The notes under the pieces were generated by a model. It was not told the DNA's origin, did not search any database, and worked only from the letters and a program-made list of their open reading frames with translations. This document shows positions 1 to 7,053 of a DNA stretch of 64,000 nucleotides, in pieces. Source of the stretch: UMGS687 sp964383665 (GTDB lineage: Bacteria > Bacillota > Clostridia > Christensenellales > UBA1242); the NCBI GenBank assembly GCA_964383665.1, contig CAYLHO010000001.1:186001-250000 (forward strand), given 5' to 3'. Each line of letters begins with the position of its first letter. The stretch's first letter is position 1. The translations under genes were made by a program, and so were the position numbers.

Positions 1-71
1 ACTTGACTCAAGTCTTTCTGGGGGGGGTAGATTATCGAATTTCCTATTAAAAACAACTTAAAAACTTCAAA

Positions 72-111
72 AAAATCCTTGCAGAAACGCGAGGCTTTTT
101 TTTTTGTTCCA
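72..111 (-). terminator. Terminator of the DUF11 gene
   Basis: On the minus strand a CCTCGC/GCAAGG stem (one mismatch) with a short loop is followed by a run of T, directly after the stop codon of the DUF11 gene. Confidence 0.6.
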
Positions 112-112
112 A

Positions 113-877
113 TCAGTTAACTTGAACTTTGAATGAGACTGTTATTGTTCCGTTTGCCGGAAGATTTGGAAGGGGGAAACCAGTTGTTGGGTTGTAAGTT
201 GGCTGTGGAGTTCCGTTAACAACAACACTTTCGTTAACAAAAGTTACGTCAGAAGGAATTGAGTCGGAGAAAACAATATTCGTGTTTTCAAGCGAGCCTT
301 CGTTTGTTATCGTTATTGTGTAGGTCATTTCGTTTCCTGAAACAACGGCAACAGGAGAGCATTCCTTCAAAAGATAGACTTCATTTTCCACGATGCTAAT
401 CTCCTTTTCATTTGATGTTAATGAGAATTCTTGGCTGTCGAAGGTTAAAGTTAAATCAGTTTTGTTTTTAACAACCGATTCTTCCGGATATTCTGAAATT
501 TGAATTTCGTAAGTTATCTCTGCGAAAGCGCCAAAACCGCCAATTTGGGCGTTTGAAGAAAACCCAGTTATTGGATTAAATGTTGGTTCGGGCTCATCGC
601 TTATTTTAACAGTTCCCGGAACAAACGATGCGCCCGGGGAAAGAGTGTCTTTAAAAGTGAAATTTTGGATTGTTAAATTCGAGTTGTTTGTTATTTTTGT
701 TGTGACCGTTATTTTTTCTTTTGGAAGAGCCCAATCTTTTTGAACCGTTTTTTCAACAATAAAATCCGATTCAACCTTGGTTGTTGTGCAAACATTGCTG
801 AAAGTTGTTAAATCAATTTTTCCGCCGTCTGGGTTGTCGATTTGAGATGTTATTTGCGCCTTGTTAACAATTCCCAT
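113..877 (-). CDS. DUF11-repeat surface-type protein
   Basis: 254 aa. Two tandem DUF11-like beta-sandwich repeats are visible, roughly residues 40-135 and 160-254; each carries the pattern of a fading polar strand followed by ...DTLSPGASFVPGTV or ...DSIPSDVTFVNESV, then a P-T-(Y/F)-N-P-x-T-G-F segment. DUF11 domains are known from cell-surface and spore-surface proteins. There is no N-terminal signal peptide, no LPXTG and no membrane segment, so a spore-coat or exosporium location (mother-cell expression, no secretion needed) is an inference. The start is supported by AAGGAG seven bases upstream. It is divergent from the phosphoketolase gene. Confidence 0.7.
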   Translation of the reverse strand: MGIVNKAQITSQIDNPDGGKIDLTTFSNVCTTTKVESDFIVEKTVQKDWALPKEKITVTTKITNNSNLTIQNFTFKDTLSPGASFVPGTVKISDEPEPTFNPITGFSSNAQIGGFGAFAEITYEIQISEYPEESVVKNKTDLTLTFDSQEFSLTSNEKEISIVENEVYLLKECSPVAVVSGNEMTYTITITNEGSLENTNIVFSDSIPSDVTFVNESVVVNGTPQPTYNPTTGFPLPNLPANGTITVSFKVQVN

Positions 878-976
878 ATGAATCTCCTTCGCATTAAATT
901 AAAATTTTTATTTAATTCATTTTATTATTATAAATTAAAGAATTGTGTTAAAATATTAATAATTTATGGAGGGATA

Positions 977-3325
977 ATGGCAGATAAATTCTCAACAAAA
1001 GAATATTTGGAAAAACTGAACAAATATTGGAATGCGGCAAACTACCTTTCGGCGGGGCAACTATATTTGCTTGATAATCCGCTTTTGCGCGATCACGAAC
1101 TTTCAATGGAAGATGTTAAGAAAAAACTTGTTGGGCATTGGGGAACTGTTCCGGGGCAAAACTTTATTTATGCCCATTGCAATCGCCTTGTTAACAAGTT
1201 TGATCAAGATGTCCTTTTCATTTCTGGGCCTGGGCATGGCGGGAATTTTTTAACTGCAAACAGTTATTTGGAAGGCGTTTACAGCGAGGTTTATCCGGAA
1301 ATTTCACAAGACAAAGAGGGAATGAAAAAACTTTTCAAACAGTTCTCTTTTCCTGGTGGAATTGGTTCTCATTGTGTTCCTGAAACACCAGGGTCAATTC
1401 ATGAGGGTGGGGAACTTGGTTACAGCCTTGCTCATGCGTTTGGGGCAGTTTTGGATAATCCAAATTTGATTACTGTAACGGTTGTTGGCGACGGCGAAGC
1501 GGAAACAGGGCCGCTTGCAACGTCGTGGTTTGGCTGCAAGTTTATTAACCCAAAAACAGATGGGATTGTTCTTCCAATTTTGCATTTGAATGGCTATAAA
1601 ATTTCCAATCCAACCGTTCTTTCCCGCCTTTCAAAAAGAGAGCTTGAAAATCTTTTTGATGGCTATGGCTATAAACCATACTTTGTTGAGGGAAATGAGC
1701 CTTTTGAAATGCACAAAAAGATGGCAAAAGCAATTGACCTGTGCATGAGCGACATTTCAAAGCTTAAAAAGCAAGGTCAAAGCGAAACCCTTAAATTCCC
1801 AATGATTGTTTTAAGAACCCCAAAAGGTTGGACTTGTCCAAAATTTGTTAATGGGAAACGGATTGAAGGGTCGTTCAGGGCACATCAAGTTCCTCTTGTT
1901 GTTGAAAATGAAAAGGATCTTGAAATTCTTAAAAATTGGCTTTTAAGTTATAACCCAAACGAACTTTTTGACGAAAACTATAAACTGCGTTCCGAAATTC
2001 AGGAAATTTTGCCAAAAGGCGAAAAGAGAATTTCGGCATCAAAATTTGCAAATGGCGGCGAACTTTTGAAAGAACTTAAAACGCCGTCGATAAACAAATA
2101 TGCTGTTAAATTTAAGGGGCATGGAACTGTTAAAGCGCAGGATATGCTTGAACTTGGCGGATATATAAGAGATTTGTTTGTTTTGAATAAGGACAACAAA
2201 AACTACAGAATTTTTAGCCCAGACGAGGCGATGAGTAACAGATTATACAAGGTTTTTGACGTTGAAAGTAGAGCATTCAACTCAAAAATTTATGAAACTG
2301 ACGACAAACTTTCGCAAAACGGAAGAATTCACGATTCTTTTCTTTCCGAGCATCTTTGCGAGGGAATGCTTGAAGGCTATCTTTTAACTGGGCGTCATGG
2401 CATGTTCGACAGTTATGAAGCATTTATTCGCGTTGTTGACAGCATGGTTGCGCAGCATGCAAAGTGGCTTAAGGTTTGCAACGAGATTGAATGGCGAAAG
2501 CCAATTTCTTCGCTTAACTTAATTTTAACAAGTAATGTTTGGCAACAAGACCACAACGGTTTCACCCATCAAGACCCTGGATTCTTGGACCATATTGTAA
2601 GCAAAAAGGCAGATGTTGTTCGAGTTTATCTTCCTGCCGATGCAAATTGTCTTCTCTCGTGTTACGACCATTGCGCAAAAAGCAAAAACTATGTTAACAC
2701 AATTGTTGCGTCAAAACACCCGCGCTGGCAATGGCTTTCAATTGATGAAGCAAAAGAACATTGCAAAAAAGGCGTTGGGGAGTGGACTTGGGCTGGAATG
2801 AACAACACCGCGCGCCCTGATCTTGTTATTGCGTCTTGCGGCGACACTGCAACCGTTGAGTCGCTTGCAACAGTTTCGCTTTTGAAAAAGTTGCTTCCAA
2901 AACTTAATGTTCGCTTTGTTAACATTGTTGATCTTATGAAACTTGTTTCAAACAAGTCCCACCCTCATGGTCTTACGGACAGCGAATATAACGCAATTTT
3001 CACTTTGAACAAGCCAATAATTTTCAATTTCCATGGATATCCAACATTAATTCATCAATTAACATACAATCGAAAGAACCGAAATCTTCATGTTTCGGGA
3101 TATCAAGAAGAAGGAACAATAACAACGTCTTTCGATATGTGTGCGCTTAACAAAACCGACAGATATCATCAACTTTTAAAAATTGTTAAATACATCGATT
3201 TGACGGAAGAAGAGAGAGATGAAATTGTTAAATTTGCGAAATCAAAGTTAAAACAAAACCATGATTACATTCGTAAATTTGGCGTTGACATGCCGGAAAT
3301 TGCAAATTGGAACTGGAACGATTAA
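977..3325 (+). CDS. xfp: Phosphoketolase
   Basis: 782 aa, full length for the XFP family. It splits xylulose-5-phosphate (and often fructose-6-phosphate) with phosphate into acetyl phosphate plus glyceraldehyde-3-phosphate (or erythrose-4-phosphate), using thiamine diphosphate. Visible family marks are SGPGHGG (residues 83-89), FSFPGGIGSHCVPETPGS (123-140) and the ThDP motif GDGEAETGP (171-179) with N205/N211. N-terminal XFP domain about 1-370, middle domain to about 575, C-terminal domain to the end. The start at 977 is chosen because GGAGGG ends four bases before it; the longer in-frame extension upstream lacks a ribosome site. Monocistronic: own terminator downstream. Transketolase at 27.5-29.4 kb could supply its xylulose-5-phosphate. 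Confidence 0.95.
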   Translation: MADKFSTKEYLEKLNKYWNAANYLSAGQLYLLDNPLLRDHELSMEDVKKKLVGHWGTVPGQNFIYAHCNRLVNKFDQDVLFISGPGHGGNFLTANSYLEGVYSEVYPEISQDKEGMKKLFKQFSFPGGIGSHCVPETPGSIHEGGELGYSLAHAFGAVLDNPNLITVTVVGDGEAETGPLATSWFGCKFINPKTDGIVLPILHLNGYKISNPTVLSRLSKRELENLFDGYGYKPYFVEGNEPFEMHKKMAKAIDLCMSDISKLKKQGQSETLKFPMIVLRTPKGWTCPKFVNGKRIEGSFRAHQVPLVVENEKDLEILKNWLLSYNPNELFDENYKLRSEIQEILPKGEKRISASKFANGGELLKELKTPSINKYAVKFKGHGTVKAQDMLELGGYIRDLFVLNKDNKNYRIFSPDEAMSNRLYKVFDVESRAFNSKIYETDDKLSQNGRIHDSFLSEHLCEGMLEGYLLTGRHGMFDSYEAFIRVVDSMVAQHAKWLKVCNEIEWRKPISSLNLILTSNVWQQDHNGFTHQDPGFLDHIVSKKADVVRVYLPADANCLLSCYDHCAKSKNYVNTIVASKHPRWQWLSIDEAKEHCKKGVGEWTWAGMNNTARPDLVIASCGDTATVESLATVSLLKKLLPKLNVRFVNIVDLMKLVSNKSHPHGLTDSEYNAIFTLNKPIIFNFHGYPTLIHQLTYNRKNRNLHVSGYQEEGTITTSFDMCALNKTDRYHQLLKIVKYIDLTEEERDEIVKFAKSKLKQNHDYIRKFGVDMPEIANWNWND

Positions 3326-3330
3326 CATAT

Positions 3331-3365
3331 AAAATGCAACAACCATATTCGTTGTTGCATTTTTT
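3331..3365 (+). terminator. Terminator of xfp
   Basis: AAAATGCAACAA pairs with TTGTTGCATTTT and is followed by T. The right arm also contains the -35 box of the promoter that drives the OLE RNA candidate. Confidence 0.8.
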
Positions 3366-3383
3366 AAAAATTTATTGTATAAT
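3355..3383 (+). promoter_or_regulatory. SigA promoter of the OLE RNA candidate
   Basis: TTGCAT (3355-3360), 17-base spacer, TATAAT (3378-3383). Predicted transcription start near 3390. The -35 box lies inside the xfp terminator hairpin. Confidence 0.7.
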
Positions 3384-3389
3384 ACTTAT

Positions 3390-4017
3390 GAAGGCGCAGT
3401 ATTCTAGTCGAACAGACTTGACCACATGACGTTAAAAGCGTTAAATGGCACAACTGTGAAGTTTCTGGTGTTGGCTTTGGTTGCCCAAACTGGGGCTGAT
3501 GCTGGGAGTTAAGATTTTTGGGAGCGCTGTAATGGCATACAGAGTTGCGGCCCAGATTTCGTGGAGACCCAAGCGTTGGTGGTTTCAAATAAGAAGGCAC
3601 TTCTTGGGATAAAACCTGCATTGCGGTAAAAAAATTGCTGTGTGCAGTGTAGCCAGCCTTGAGTGGGGTGTTGGGATAAAGTTAACTGGCTAATTTAGTT
3701 TGGCCAAACGAATTTAGTCAAAGCTTATAACTAGCGGGCTTTTGAAATTCATTCTGCAAAATGGGATAAGGTCAAATCTCTGTTTGTTTGAGAAATTCTC
3801 TAGACTGTTTGCACCAAGCGGCGCAATTCGCTTCGGGGATTATAGTGTGGTCTAAGTGGCGATTCGGTGATGTCAACCTCTTAAATGGAAACGGCTTATT
3901 CGGCGACGAAAAGTGGGGAAGCGGGAAATCCAACCGAACCTATGCTGCAAGGTTTACCCGAATTTGCGAGCTCTTTGGCGAAAAAGAAGGAATTGAAATA
4001 CATACCTTCTTTTTTTA
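3390..4017 (+). ncRNA. ole: OLE RNA (ornate, large, extremophilic) candidate
   Basis: A 628-base transcription unit with no credible gene: it has its own SigA promoter, many local inverted segments, noticeably higher GC than the flanking spacers, and a terminator-like hairpin at its end (AAAGAAGG / CCTTCTTT followed by T, about 3982-4018). The length matches the roughly 610 nt of OLE RNA. The gene that follows 40 bases later is a multi-pass membrane protein with the DVCGDICGI segment, matching OapA, whose gene sits just downstream of ole in known loci; argR, recN and spoIVB, which belong to the same neighbourhood in Bacillus halodurans, are also in this window. OLE RNA and OapA form a membrane ribonucleoprotein linked to ethanol, cold and Mg2+ tolerance. 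The family call rests on length, position and partner, not on an alignment to the RNA consensus. It is not RNase P RNA or tmRNA (no diagnostic motifs). Confidence 0.8.
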
Positions 4018-4020
4018 TGC

Positions 4021-4049
4021 TTGTTATATCTGCAAAAATATGCTATTAT
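4021..4049 (+). promoter_or_regulatory. Candidate promoter of oapA (leaderless)
   Basis: TTGTTA (4021-4026), 17 bases, TATTAT (4044-4049), overlapping a second -10 match TATAAT (4047-4052). The oapA ATG is at 4058, so the mRNA would begin at or just before the start codon. Read-through from the RNA upstream is the alternative. Confidence 0.5.
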
Positions 4050-4057
4050 AATAATAT

Positions 4058-4753
4058 ATGGAAGATGAATTAAACAAAAATTTGACATCTCAAGAAGATG
4101 AAATAAAAACCGAAAAGATGCGGCAAGACGAAACCGACGGGCAAAAAGCAAAGAAGGCGGATTTAAAAACCGCGGCAGCCAAAGCGGCAAAGAAAAAGGT
4201 TCAACCATGGTGGGCTTGGCCAATAAAGATTTTGGTTATTGCAATGAGCCTTTCCCTTGCGTTCAGCGTTTTAAGCGAACTTTTGCTTTCGAATGTTGGA
4301 ATTGCTGTTTCGGTTGTGGTTATTGTTTTCTTTGTTTCGCTTGGGATTTTAACCGATATGATTGGTGTTGCGGCAACTGCATGTTCAATTGAACCGTTTG
4401 CGGCAATGTGTTCGAGGAAAGTTCGTGGGGCAAAAGTTGCAATGGCGCTTGTTAAAAATGCAGAAAAAGTTTCAAGCATGTGTTGCGATGTTTGTGGTGA
4501 TATTTGCGGAATCCTTTCTGGAACGGCTGGGGCAGCGATAACAGTTAAGTTGATTTCCGAAAGTGTGGGTAACTCGCTTCAAATTTTGATTGCAGGGCTT
4601 GTTAGTGCAACAATTGCTGGGTTAACGATTTTTGGAAAGGCAATGTGTAAAAAATTTGCAATTAACAATTGTTCAAAAATAATTCTTGGCGTTGGGAAAT
4701 GCTGCAGCATTTTTTCAAGGAAAAAGAAAAATGAAAAGCAAGGTAAAAAATAA
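4058..4753 (+). CDS. oapA: OLE-associated membrane protein OapA
   Basis: 231 aa. Residues 1-48 are a highly charged, Lys/Glu/Ala-rich cytoplasmic extension; then come hydrophobic segments at about 54-73, 78-98, 150-168 and 174-192, and a basic tail. The loop carries IEPFAAMCSRKVRGAKVAMA and then DVCGD (D144, D148), i.e. the DxxxD motif that is essential in Bacillus halodurans OapA, where the two Asp are at 104 and 108. The 40-residue offset equals the N-terminal extension here. Role in the family: binds OLE RNA and anchors it to the membrane. No Shine-Dalgarno precedes the ATG; a later start (Met21) cannot be excluded. Cys-rich compared with what is expected for a membrane protein. Confidence 0.8.
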   Translation: MEDELNKNLTSQEDEIKTEKMRQDETDGQKAKKADLKTAAAKAAKKKVQPWWAWPIKILVIAMSLSLAFSVLSELLLSNVGIAVSVVVIVFFVSLGILTDMIGVAATACSIEPFAAMCSRKVRGAKVAMALVKNAEKVSSMCCDVCGDICGILSGTAGAAITVKLISESVGNSLQILIAGLVSATIAGLTIFGKAMCKKFAINNCSKIILGVGKCCSIFSRKKKNEKQGKK

Positions 4754-4766
4754 GCCTTGCTTTTTT
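4736..4766 (+). terminator. Terminator of oapA
   Basis: AGCAAGG and CCTTGCT arms with a TTTTTT run; the stop codon TAA lies in the loop. Confidence 0.8.
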
Positions 4767-4811
4767 GTTTTTTAAACAAAAAAATTTTTTAAAAAATTTT
4801 GGCAGACCCTA

Positions 4812-4840
4812 TTGCATTTTGTTTTTAAGTGTGATATTAT
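4812..4840 (+). promoter_or_regulatory. SigA promoter of small RNA candidate
   Basis: TTGCAT, 17-base spacer, TATTAT. Confidence 0.6.
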
Positions 4841-4845
4841 CTCTA

Positions 4846-4955
4846 ATGTTGAGATTGAACTTGGCTTTTCGGCCCTCCCGAAATATCGAGTTATTAAATT
4901 CAAATTAGGAATTTAAGAAAATAAAAATCAGCTTATGTGAGCTGATTTTTTATTT
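4846..4955 (+). ncRNA. Candidate small RNA with C-rich loop
   Basis: About 110 nt between a SigA-type promoter and a strong terminator (AAAATCAGCT..AGCTGATTTTTT, 4924-4955). No ORF with a ribosome site lies inside. A hairpin at 4867-4883 has the stem TTTCGG/CCGAAA and the loop CCCTC, so CCCTCCC is displayed; this is complementary to Shine-Dalgarno sequences, as in C-rich regulatory RNAs of Firmicutes (RsaE/RoxS type). No named family is recognised. Function is inferred. Confidence 0.5.
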
Positions 4956-4970
4956 TAATCTTTTAGCGAA

Positions 4971-4980
4971 GTGCTATGCA
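4971..4980. promoter_or_regulatory. TGCATAGYAC site upstream of argR region
   Basis: GTGCTATGCA, the reverse complement of TGCATAGCAC. One of six exact copies of TGCATAGYAC seen in the window (others at 5284, 5295, 11965, 20063, 48309). Confidence 0.45.
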
Positions 4981-5082
4981 AAAAAAACAAGAAATTTTTG
5001 GAGTAGGGCAGAGGTGTATATTCATTTATATTTATAAATTACTTTTGTATTGAAATTCAAATTATAAATTTTTATAAAAAAC

Positions 5083-5100
5083 TGCATAAATTTTTATGCA
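5083..5100. promoter_or_regulatory. ARG-box-like palindrome upstream of argR promoter
   Basis: Perfect 8-bp arms TGCATAAA/TTTATGCA with a 2-bp centre, the size and AT-rich shape of ArgR operators. It lies just upstream of the -35 box of the argR promoter. Confidence 0.5.
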
Positions 5101-5108
5101 AAAATCGC

Positions 5109-5137
5109 TTGCATATTTATAAATTATGATGTATAAT
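5109..5137 (+). promoter_or_regulatory. argR promoter
   Basis: TTGCAT (5109-5114), 17 bases, TATAAT (5132-5137). Gives a leader of about 190 nt before argR. Confidence 0.65.
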
Positions 5138-5161
5138 CATTCCAAACCTTGAAAAAGAACT

Positions 5162-5189
5162 TGAATATTTATGAATTTATAAATATTCA
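5162..5189. promoter_or_regulatory. ARG-box-like operator in argR leader
   Basis: Perfect 11-bp arms TGAATATTTAT/ATAAATATTCA around a 6-bp centre, located about 20-45 bases after the predicted start point. The TGAATA..TATTCA half-sites fit the ArgR box of Firmicutes. Autorepression by ArgR is the expected role. Confidence 0.6.
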
Positions 5190-5190
5190 T

Positions 5191-5229
5191 AATCGCTAAA
5201 CAGCCCTAAAATAGGTGTATATAGCGATT
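5191..5229 (+). other. Hairpin in argR leader
   Basis: AATCGCTA and TAGCGATT form an 8-bp outer stem, with CCCTA/TAGG pairing inside, followed by TTT. It could be a weak terminator or attenuator in the 190-nt leader. Apart from this, the operators and the TGCATAGYAC pair, the rest of 4956-5335 shows no gene. Confidence 0.4.
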
Positions 5230-5283
5230 TTAAAACTTAAAACTTTGATACGTTTTTAAAAACTTTAAAACGGCGAAAAAGTT

Positions 5284-5304
5284 TGCATAGCACTTGCATA
5301 GTAC
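5284..5304. promoter_or_regulatory. Tandem TGCATAGYAC sites before argR
   Basis: TGCATAGCAC at 5284-5293 and TGCATAGTAC at 5295-5304, spaced by exactly one helical turn (11 bp), ending about 20 bases before the argR ribosome site. Confidence 0.5.
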
Positions 5305-5335
5305 TTGCGAAAGAAAAAAATAAGGAGCGCAAAAA

Positions 5336-5797
5336 ATGGCACGTTCAGTTAGACAATCGAAAATTTTGGAACTCATTTCAACAAGAGAAATTGAAACTCA
5401 AGATGAACTTGTTGAATGTTTGCGCAATGCAAATTTTGATATTACGCAAGCAACAATTTCAAGAGACATTAAAGAGCTTGGTTTAATCAAAATTTTAAGT
5501 GCTGAAACTGGAAAATATAAGTACTCACTTGTTGATTCCGGAGAGCAAGCAATATCAAACAAATACATATCAATTTTCAAAGAGGCTGTTATTTCAATTA
5601 AACCCGCTCAAAATCTTGTTGTTCTTAAAACAATTAAGGCAATGGCTTCGTCAATTTGCGGGCTTGTTGATAAATTGAATTTAGATTCCGTTATGGGGGC
5701 TGTTGCTGGCGACGATACGGTTATGATCATTTTGCCAACTTGCGAGTCTGCTCTTAAGGTTGTTCAAACTCTTGAAAATTTAATTCATTCAAATTAA
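5336..5797 (+). CDS. argR: Arginine repressor ArgR/AhrC
   Basis: 153 aa, the usual length. N-terminal winged helix (1-70) with QATISRDIKELGL (38-50) as recognition region; C-terminal hexamerisation and arginine-binding domain with GAVAGDDTV (121-129). Controls arginine biosynthesis and catabolism genes in response to arginine. Start supported by AAGGAG. Palindromic operators in its own promoter region indicate autoregulation. Its place near ole/oapA recalls the OLE locus of other Firmicutes. Confidence 0.95.
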   Translation: MARSVRQSKILELISTREIETQDELVECLRNANFDITQATISRDIKELGLIKILSAETGKYKYSLVDSGEQAISNKYISIFKEAVISIKPAQNLVVLKTIKAMASSICGLVDKLNLDSVMGAVAGDDTVMIILPTCESALKVVQTLENLIHSN

Positions 5798-5827
5798 AAA
5801 AAGCGCCAAGGTTTGGTGCTTTTTTTA
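5796..5827. terminator. Bidirectional terminator argR / recombinase
   Basis: AAAAAAGCGCCAA..TTGGTGCTTTTTT hairpin between convergent genes. Confidence 0.8.
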
Positions 5828-6856
5828 TCTCAATTTAACTGCAGTTGATGCGTTTCGGCGAATGTCGTCGTCAATTGCCGCATAGTGTTTTTTCGTTGTG
5901 TTAACGTCTTTGTGTCCAAGAACGTCGGCAACAATGTAGATATCATGAGTTTCGCGATATAGGCTTGTTCCATAGGTGCTTCGAAGTTTATGAGGCGAAA
6001 TTTTTTTAAGCGGAGTTACTGCTTGAGCATATTTCTTAACTAAATTTTCAACCGCGCGCGGGGTTATTCTTTTTCTTTGAAGAGAAAGGAAAAGTGCTTG
6101 CTCATCGGGATTTACGTCGGAAAGTTTTTCGCGAGCATTAAGCCATGTTATAAGGGCTTCCTTAATTTCGTTAGAGAAGTATAAAACGGTTTCATTTCCG
6201 CCTTTTCGCGTTATTTTAAAACTGTTTGTTTCCAAATTTATGTCGGAAACATTAAGCCCAACAAGTTCGCTGATACGTATTCCTGTCCCAAGAAAGGTTG
6301 TTAGAATTGCAACATCTCGTTCGCGAGTTTTGCGATTGTATGTGATTTCCCTTTTCGTAAGATTTTCCGGGCATTCTGCCTCGTCGAGAAGGCGAGCGAC
6401 TTCATCGGGTTCAAGACGAATTATCTCCTTGTCGTGAATTTTTGGGGTTGCAATTTTGGTTATGACGTTTGAAGAAATAAGGTCGCTGTTAAAAAGAAAC
6501 TTAAACAAACTTCGAATTGCTGAAAGTTTTCGTGCTTTGCCTTTTTCTTTGTTAATGTGAACTTTCCCGTCCTTTTCGAAGTAGGAAACGTAGCTTAAAA
6601 AACGTTCAACATCACGAGATTTAAGGTTGTTAAGCTGGGAAAGTGTTATGTTGTTTGGTGAAACACCAAGAGTGTTTCCAAGATATGTGAAAAAGAGTTT
6701 TAAATCGGTTAGATAGTTAACTCTAGTAAGCGGCGAGGTGTTGTTCTCAATTGATATAACAAAATCTTGAACGTATGATGGAAAAAACATAAGTTCTTGT
6801 TGAATTTTCTTTTGATTAAGAAGATCTCGTTGTGTGTGATAGCTGATGTTTGCCAT
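5825..6856 (-). CDS. Tyrosine recombinase, XerS-like
   Basis: 343 aa. SAM-like N-terminal core-binding domain (about 25-125) and catalytic domain (150-340) with the complete active site: R194 (GTGIRISEL), K218, H289 and R292 (PHKLRSTYGT), H315 (VLGHKDVNTT), Y325. The PHKLRSTYGTSLY..VLGHKDVNTTKKHY block and the length resemble XerS of streptococci, a single recombinase that resolves chromosome dimers, rather than phage integrases; no phage genes are nearby. No Shine-Dalgarno; -10 box CATAAT is six bases from the ATG. A palindrome that could be its target lies 65 bp upstream. Confidence 0.85.
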   Translation of the reverse strand: MANISYHTQRDLLNQKKIQQELMFFPSYVQDFVISIENNTSPLTRVNYLTDLKLFFTYLGNTLGVSPNNITLSQLNNLKSRDVERFLSYVSYFEKDGKVHINKEKGKARKLSAIRSLFKFLFNSDLISSNVITKIATPKIHDKEIIRLEPDEVARLLDEAECPENLTKREITYNRKTRERDVAILTTFLGTGIRISELVGLNVSDINLETNSFKITRKGGNETVLYFSNEIKEALITWLNAREKLSDVNPDEQALFLSLQRKRITPRAVENLVKKYAQAVTPLKKISPHKLRSTYGTSLYRETHDIYIVADVLGHKDVNTTKKHYAAIDDDIRRNASTAVKLR

Positions 6857-6862
6857 GATTTA

Positions 6863-6892
6863 ATTATGGTATAAAAAGTTAAGTTTTGTCAA
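6863..6892 (-). promoter_or_regulatory. Recombinase promoter (leaderless)
   Basis: TTGACA, 18 bases, CATAAT on the minus strand; the ATG follows after six bases, so the transcript would start at the initiation codon. Confidence 0.6.
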
Positions 6893-6920
6893 ATAATTTG
6901 AAAGGCAATATGGAAGATTT

Positions 6921-6954
6921 TTGCATAACACACTAGATATTGTGTAATATGCAA
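6921..6954. repeat. Palindrome upstream of recombinase (dif- or operator-like)
   Basis: TTGCATAACACA and TGTGTAATATGCAA are inverted arms (two unpaired bases) around CTAGATAT. A further copy of the half-site, CGCATAGCAC, adjoins it at 6955-6964. Either the target of the adjacent recombinase or the binding site of the protein that recognises TTGCATAGYAC elsewhere. Confidence 0.5.
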
Positions 6955-6995
6955 CGCATAGCACACAAGCATGTTTAGAAAGTTTTTTATAACAT

Positions 6996-7024
6996 TTGCA
7001 AAAGGGGTAAAATTGTTCTATACT
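6996..7024 (+). promoter_or_regulatory. serS promoter
   Basis: TTGCAA, 17 bases, TATACT. Short leader of about 23 nt; no T-box. Confidence 0.65.
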
Positions 7025-7053
7025 TGTTTTAAGTTACACACAAGGAGAAAAAT

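Noticed and set aside
1..71. G7 run near 20-27 as a quadruplex or slippage site
   Set aside because: Single run, no further G tracts and no reading frame to shift.
3480..3850. tmRNA, because GGGGCTGATG occurs at 3491
   Set aside because: No tag-peptide reading frame, no tRNA-like 3' end with TTCGA and CCA, and the unit is far longer; the downstream partner fits OLE RNA instead.
3390..4017. RNase P RNA, ROOL or GOLLD RNA
   Set aside because: RNase P core motifs are missing, and ROOL/GOLLD are usually phage- or tRNA-associated; an OapA-like gene is directly downstream.
3788..4051. Short ORFs within the OLE region
   Set aside because: No ribosome sites and compositions unlike proteins of this genome; overlap with the structured RNA.
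5825..6856. Phage integrase of an integrated element
   Set aside because: No phage or conjugation genes, no duplicated att ends, and the sequence is XerS-like.
7025..7053. T-box upstream of serS
   Set aside because: Predicted leader is about 23 nt.
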